This document shows, piece after piece, positions 59,195 to 64,000 of a stretch of 64,000 nucleotides of DNA. Every line of letters begins with the position of its first letter. Position 1 is the stretch's first letter. The notes under the pieces are model-generated. The model saw nothing but the letters and a program-made list of their open reading frames with translations, searched no databases and was not told the origin of the DNA. A program made the position numbers and the translations under genes. This stretch comes from Luzula sylvatica (taxonomy: Eukaryota > Streptophyta > Magnoliopsida > Poales > Juncaceae): the NCBI GenBank assembly GCA_946800325.1, contig OX326959.1:49668784-49732783 (forward strand), read 5' to 3'.

Positions 59195-59981
59195 CGATCA
59201 CACATTGCTTTATAGCCCGAAATTTGACTGGATGATCCATTTCCAGTCGAAATTGAGAGAGGAGAGAGAGTTGTGGAGGTCCCCCGATGGTGCACGAAGG
59301 GAGAGTGCGACGAATCGAGACCTTTTCCGGTGATCTGGGTTGCTTGCGGGATTTTTTTGCTAAGCCCGACGGATCATCTTCAGTGAGGAATGTAATGGAG
59401 AAAATGAGTTCAATTTCGTGTACAAATTCTTTGTAAAGCAATGAACTAGATCCCTCCGGTGTTAGATCAACTGGATGGGTAAGATGAATTGTTAGAGGGG
59501 AAATCCCCCGCCCCTCCTCCCCCCCCCCCCCCAAAAAAAATGGTTAAATGAATTGATTAGTATTTTTAATTGACTCAATTAAATATTAATTGATACGTAG
59601 TTCTAGTTTCGTAAATCCAAACATCAAAATTTCAACTGCAAATTCGAAAACTCGAATTGCACAAAGTTGTTTTTATTCATGTGATTTATAATATGATCAT
59701 CCAAAAAAAAATGTCTTGAAAAATAAAATAGAACATTGAATTTGAGCATAGTATACGAGATCCACATATTTGGACAAAGCAATCATTCCATAAAACAAAA
59801 CAAAACCAAACAAAAAATTACATAATTTATTCTGAACAAGTACACAATTCATAAAAAAGAACAATTCACTGAACTTGGAAAAATAAAATCATCTTGGCTG
59901 AACATGAAAACACAAATAACAAACATACTAAACCCGTACAGGTTCATATTGCACTTCAGATGTGATTTTGCTCCAATAGTC
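59191..59981. other. Intergenic and 3' flank of the MATH-BTB gene
   Basis: Contains a C run followed by an A run at 59520-59538 and AT-rich sequence. The minus-strand ORF at 59127-59534 spans the microsatellite and has no family similarity I recognise. The part near 59700-59981 is probably the 3' untranslated region of the minus-strand gene. Confidence 0.45.
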
Positions 59982-61079
59982 TTATTTGGCCGCCTTAGAT
60001 ACTATGTTGCTCTCTTCCCTGACCGATTGACTGGTCATGTGTATATATTCCGTCTCCTTCGTCGTTGATATTGTCGAAGATTTTTCACTCTTCGTGGTGT
60101 ACTCGGTTTCAACAACTTTCAGTAAACTGCGATTATGATGCACCGTGAGCTCTAAAGTGTTTATCATAGTTATGGCGACATTATCAGGAAGTTCTTTCTC
60201 GCATATCAACTTCAATCTATCTATTTTGAATTGGTGTGCCGCGATGAGCAAACGTTGCGTCACCTCAACAGAAGTGCTCGAGTAAGGAAGGGAATCAGTA
60301 TATATAAAATGGAGCAAGTATTTGAAAGTAAGAGCATCAATTTGATCTATGGATATGCGTTGTGTACTCTTAACGTTACAAGCAGCAAGTTGTTCGCGAA
60401 AAACAGATGAGCGAGCCACAAGCACGCATTTGTGCGCGGCGAAAGTTTTACCTTCGACGAGAAATGTTACGTCTGCACAATCTCCAGTCTCTAAGAGTTG
60501 AGTAAATTCATCAACGAAGTTTGATGGTTGCTTATCTGGGATAACAGCTTTTTGTGGTGCCGGAGAAACCGGTTTCGGCACTTGTTGTTCTTCTTTGGGT
60601 TTGGATTCTGCCGGTTTCTTCGGGGTTGGTGGTTTCTGCGGTGAGTTGTCTATGACAACCCACAGTCTGCATTTAATGATAAGCTTATTGTCCTTGAGAT
60701 AATCTGATTCCTCAAATGCGGATCTTTTGATGAAACGGCTCCACCGCCACCTTCCCTCGGCAGAATTAGGCTTGAAACTTCGTACGTCGGAACTTATATC
60801 AGTTTTGGTCGACCATTTAGTGGTCTTCCAATCTCGAAATCGCAAGGTGTATATTGCTTTCACTTCTTTCGCAGGACTTACCAATCTCACCGCGACGGAT
60901 ATGTAATTGGAAACATCAGAATTGAAGCCATTTGGGTAGAATTCGATCACCCAATCGTGGCCGCCCACCTTAAAGGAGGTTGATTGAAGGTAGTTCTTAT
61001 TTGATATCCCTTTTGTAATGTTATATTCATTGATTTGGAATTCGTGAGATCCAGTGACAAATGCTAGAGAATCAGACAT
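59982..61079 (-). CDS. MATH-BTB domain protein (CUL3 ubiquitin-ligase adaptor type)
   Basis: Single exon, 365 aa. The MATH domain spans about 10-143 (SHEFQINEYNITKG, VGGHDWVIEFYPNG, RWRWSRFIKRSAFEESDYLKD, LIIKCRLWVV). Residues 145-185 form a Pro/Lys-rich linker (SPQKPPTPKKPAESKPKEEQ). The BTB/POZ domain spans about 188-297 (FTQLLETGDCADVTFLVEG, FAAHKCVLVARSSVF, LLHFIYTD, LLIAAHQFKIDRLKLICE). MATH binds substrate and BTB binds CUL3 in this family (Arabidopsis BPM proteins). The C-terminus after 300 is short and Ser/Thr/Glu-rich, without a clear BACK domain. Plant BPM genes normally have introns and about 400 aa, so this may be a retrocopy or a lineage-specific member. The frame is fully open. 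The start is the first ATG, with a pyrimidine-poor leader upstream. Confidence 0.92.
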   Translation of the reverse strand: MSDSLAFVTGSHEFQINEYNITKGISNKNYLQSTSFKVGGHDWVIEFYPNGFNSDVSNYISVAVRLVSPAKEVKAIYTLRFRDWKTTKWSTKTDISSDVRSFKPNSAEGRWRWSRFIKRSAFEESDYLKDNKLIIKCRLWVVIDNSPQKPPTPKKPAESKPKEEQQVPKPVSPAPQKAVIPDKQPSNFVDEFTQLLETGDCADVTFLVEGKTFAAHKCVLVARSSVFREQLAACNVKSTQRISIDQIDALTFKYLLHFIYTDSLPYSSTSVEVTQRLLIAAHQFKIDRLKLICEKELPDNVAITMINTLELTVHHNRSLLKVVETEYTTKSEKSSTISTTKETEYIHMTSQSVREESNIVSKAAK

Positions 61080-62208
61080 GGTTTTGAAATCAAAATTTGT
61101 GGAAGAAAGGAAGGCTTGTTTGTGGTATATTTTCCCATAGTTATCCCCTTTTATTTATAATCTCAATTAGCTCTGCTTATTGGGTCTTTCTCATTTACTA
61201 CAATTTGTCCTGCGAAATAATAAAATAAGACCCAAAATCCCTTTCTTTAAATCTTGTCGACTTGAAGAACGTGTTCAGATACTAATTGGCTGGATGTTGG
61301 AGGTTTTTTTGCAATGTTTACAAAAAAAAAATAGTAATAATATTTTTTTGTTACAAGTATTAAAGTTTTTGGCAAATAAAACTACACCATTTTAGTTTTT
61401 GGACAATTGCATTGGACATTGTTCTTCTGCCAAATAAAATGATGTTTTCATGTGAAAATCACATTTGAACATAAAAAATGATTTGTTTGGCCAAATTGAA
61501 TACATCAACAGAATTCAAGAAAACAAAAAAATATCTTAATCACTTTATTTAGCGAAAACAGAAATTGAAAGAACTATATCGTGAGTTTTTGTTCGTTTTA
61601 CATGTCGACGTCTTGAAAGCTAAGCAATAATTGTTGAGATTCATGGTGAGAATGCATGCAATGCAAGAGAATGTATTAAACAAAGAAGACTTGTCAGACC
61701 AATCAAATTCAAAGAAAATGAAGTTTCAAATGGAATAATAACATGTTCATTTAATTGCTTGTTATCTCAAACCACCTAAAGTCCTCTCTATAGCCCATAA
61801 TTGTAGTGACGTTGCATGTGGATGACAGGATAAAAGGGTTGACATGATGAGGTCCACGCTACCTCCAAAATTAAAAATATCATGAATGCCTCAAAAAATT
61901 GAACATATGAAAATATCATTGATACCGTTACAGGTCACACACAAAAAAATGATTTATTAACAAAGATGCTCTCACAACATATGATATAAGCACGATGTAT
62001 TGTTGGACTTGTATTTTCTTAGTGTAATCTCGTTTAATGAGATTTTATACATCGTGTCTATACAAACTCAACAAACTCAGCATCCATAATATTACTCAAA
62101 AAACTATTTGTTTGCTTTATTTCAAATTTTGCTTTAAAATTTCATCTTTTTTTAATTTATGCCTACAAATAAATGAAAATAATTTAGAGAAAACTAGAAC
62201 AAGAAGTA
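61080..62208. other. Intergenic, including the MATH-BTB upstream region
   Basis: 61080-61200 is the likely promoter side of the minus-strand gene; a TATA-like element (tataaataaaagg on the minus strand) lies near 61150. The rest shows no gene or element boundary. Confidence 0.4.
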
Positions 62209-62216
62209 CATATAAT

Positions 62217-63205
62217 CAGTGGCGGAATCAAGGGGGGTCAAGGGGAGCCTTGGCTCCCCAATTAATTCTAGAATTTTTTAATTGATATTGGTAGAATCTA
62301 TTTGTTTGGCTCCTTTCATGAATTGTAGTTATATTTTTTATATTCTAGAGTGCAAAGAATGTTATTACATGCAAATACAAAATGGGCTAAGCCCAATTTT
62401 GTTCATCAATTTCCATTCAATGAAAAGTGGAATGTTGAACATTCAAATATTACATTGGTATGATTCATACATACTTAATTCCCTTGCTTATTCTCCCTTG
62501 CAAATATTTTGTCTTTTTCTTTCTTTCTATGAACCCTATCAATAATTTTTAAAACAAGTCAATATCTTCTTCAAATTACAAATAAAATAAAAGCAAGCAT
62601 CTGTTATAAATAAATAGACAACAAGAAATATGAGGAGAGAAAAAAAAATTTATTCAAATGGATCATCTCATAGTACATAAATGGTCTATATTTATAGAGA
62701 TCGAAAACCCCTAAACAATACATTAATTACATTTAATCATATTAAATAAGAATATCAAAACTTATATACATGTGCATGGATATTCATACAATTATTAATA
62801 TTAATATTCATAACAGTATCTATTTTAAGTTTCTTAAAATTCTCAAAATTAATAATTAAGTTTATAGAATTTATCTTAAACTTTCAAAATCTAAAAATAA
62901 AAAAATTAAACTAATTGATAAAATTAGGACAATTACTTGGTATTTTTCATGTATGAATAATATAGTTGTAATAAATGCTAGTTTTTAGTTGAAAAAATAT
63001 AAAAAATAAACGGATTTCGTTGTATTTAAATTAAATTTTAATTTGGATGTTTAATTGTTTTGGAATAATATATACTTTTGTTTTTTACTTAAAGTTTAAT
63101 AATATTATGTTCTTTTGTTATTTTGCATGTCATATTATAATGACATTAGATAAAAAAAATGTACTTCTTGGCCCCCTCCAATTTTTGTGTCTGATTCCGC
63201 CCCTG
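62217..63205. mobile_element. Non-autonomous hAT element (989 bp)
   Basis: Ends are cagtggcggaatca and, on the opposite strand, caggggcggaatca (14-bp TIR with one mismatch), the usual CAGNGGCGGA start of plant hAT elements. The 8-bp duplication catataat is exact at 62209-62216 and 63206-63213. Inside are subterminal runs (ttggctcccc; cttggccccctcc) but no transposase ORF. Confidence 0.93.
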
Positions 63206-63213
63206 CATATAAT

Positions 63214-64000
63214 GATATATCTTATATATTAATTTCATTATTTCTTATTTTTAAGTCCAGTATGTTATGTGCAGTATGTATTTATTGTAAACAAGAACAA
63301 AATGATTGATGATTATAGAAGAATAATTGACTTCATAAAAAAATGCATAAATGTACCCATCAATCAATATTTTTCTTTCTTATTTTTTTTGCATTACATT
63401 GGTTGCTGGCACTTCAGAAATTCATCCACAACATCGACGAGAAAGGAGAAAAAACGAATTGACAACATTTTTGCTTGTTTATTCTTTTAGACCAAGAAAT
63501 GCAGGGAAACTTGAATACTTGGGCTCCCATCCAATCTCGGCCCTTGTTTTCGAATTATTCAATCTTTTCCCTAAAGGATCATCTCGGCCTAAAAATTACG
63601 TCAATAAATCATACAAATTATTAAAAAAAGAACAAAAAAAACTTCTTGAAAAAATTACCAGTAAAAGCCTCGAATTTCTTGCTAAATTTCCCGCTTTTAT
63701 TCACATAATCCATAACTTCTTGCCTAGTGACAAAAAATCTCAGTTAAATTCAATGCCAACTAATGCTTACTTGAAAAAAAACCTTTTTTAAGATTTAAGT
63801 AAATAAAAACATAGAAATTAATAAAATTAGGAAATACCTAGAAAGAGGGTGGTTATCGCATCCAACAAAGATACGCGAACGAAGCTTCTTTTTCATGATC
63901 GCTATAGAGAGAGACGCAGCATCCTGTTAAATGCCATCAAATATATCACGATATTATTTCTAAACATATGCATAAAAATATTGTAAATATTTATTACCTC
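63214..64000. other. Window end; one ORF and one exon-like stretch, unassigned
   Basis: A plus-strand open frame at 63351-63791 (146 codons, Lys-rich end) shows no recognised domain. On the minus strand, 63926-63839 is open (AIMKKKLRSRIFVGC) and bordered by taacag and ctaggtattt, so it could be an internal exon of a gene that continues beyond the window. Neither is certain. Confidence 0.3.

Noticed and set aside
59110..59534. Minus-strand ORFs of 61 and 135 aa with Ser/Leu repeats
   Set aside because: The repeats come from the GA microsatellite; the rest has no similarity.

Overview
The window is nuclear DNA from a flowering plant, most likely a eudicot. The evidence is five intron-bearing or single-exon plant gene families, AT-rich intergenic DNA, and several plant transposon classes (Copia, L1-type LINE, Helitron, hAT, Mutator-like MITEs, tRNA-derived SINE). 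The species cannot be named from sequence alone. No prokaryotic, organellar or viral genome segment was seen.

Layout. 1-8010 is an uninterrupted satellite array (about 172-bp monomer, about 46 copies, with higher-order duplications). 8011-16380 is a minus-strand LINE split by a decayed Copia LTR retrotransposon (8553-15766), which has a perfect 5-bp target duplication. 16381-23071 is repeat-rich intergenic DNA. It holds three diverged copies of a 300-bp module, two small TIR elements with 9-bp target duplications, a LINE remnant and a G-rich microsatellite. 23072-26842 is a complete 12-exon organellar DNA polymerase gene (POLI type, 956 aa). 26843-36600 is a transposon zone: a minus-strand LINE with reverse transcriptase, two Helitron 3' ends, tandem duplications, an inverted pair of SINE heads and a plus-strand LINE with zinc knuckles. 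36845-37533 is a two-exon CASP-like membrane protein gene on the minus strand. 37534-49100 is mostly non-coding, with remnants of a Copia RNase H, an actin pseudogene, a LINE 3' end and a 1.2-kb element with long terminal inverted repeats. 49101-56698 holds two tandem 13-exon genes for phytyl ester synthase-like acyltransferases. 56922-58977 is a recent 5'-truncated LINE with an 18-bp target duplication. 59982-61079 is an intronless MATH-BTB gene on the minus strand. 62217-63205 is a non-autonomous hAT element with an 8-bp target duplication.

The host genes are not an operon and share no obvious pathway. The one functional cluster is the tandem PES pair, whose family works in plastids on phytol and fatty acid release from degraded chlorophyll and galactolipids. 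The POLI polymerase replicates and repairs organelle DNA. The CASP-like protein is a four-helix plasma-membrane protein, and MATH-BTB proteins are CUL3 ubiquitin-ligase adaptors. I found no convincing new system. The most interesting points are the satellite organisation, a GC-AG intron present in one PES duplicate but GT-AG at the same site in the other, a second GC-AG intron in POLI, the inverted SINE dimer, the asymmetric LTRs of the Copia element, and several transposons with clear target-site duplications.
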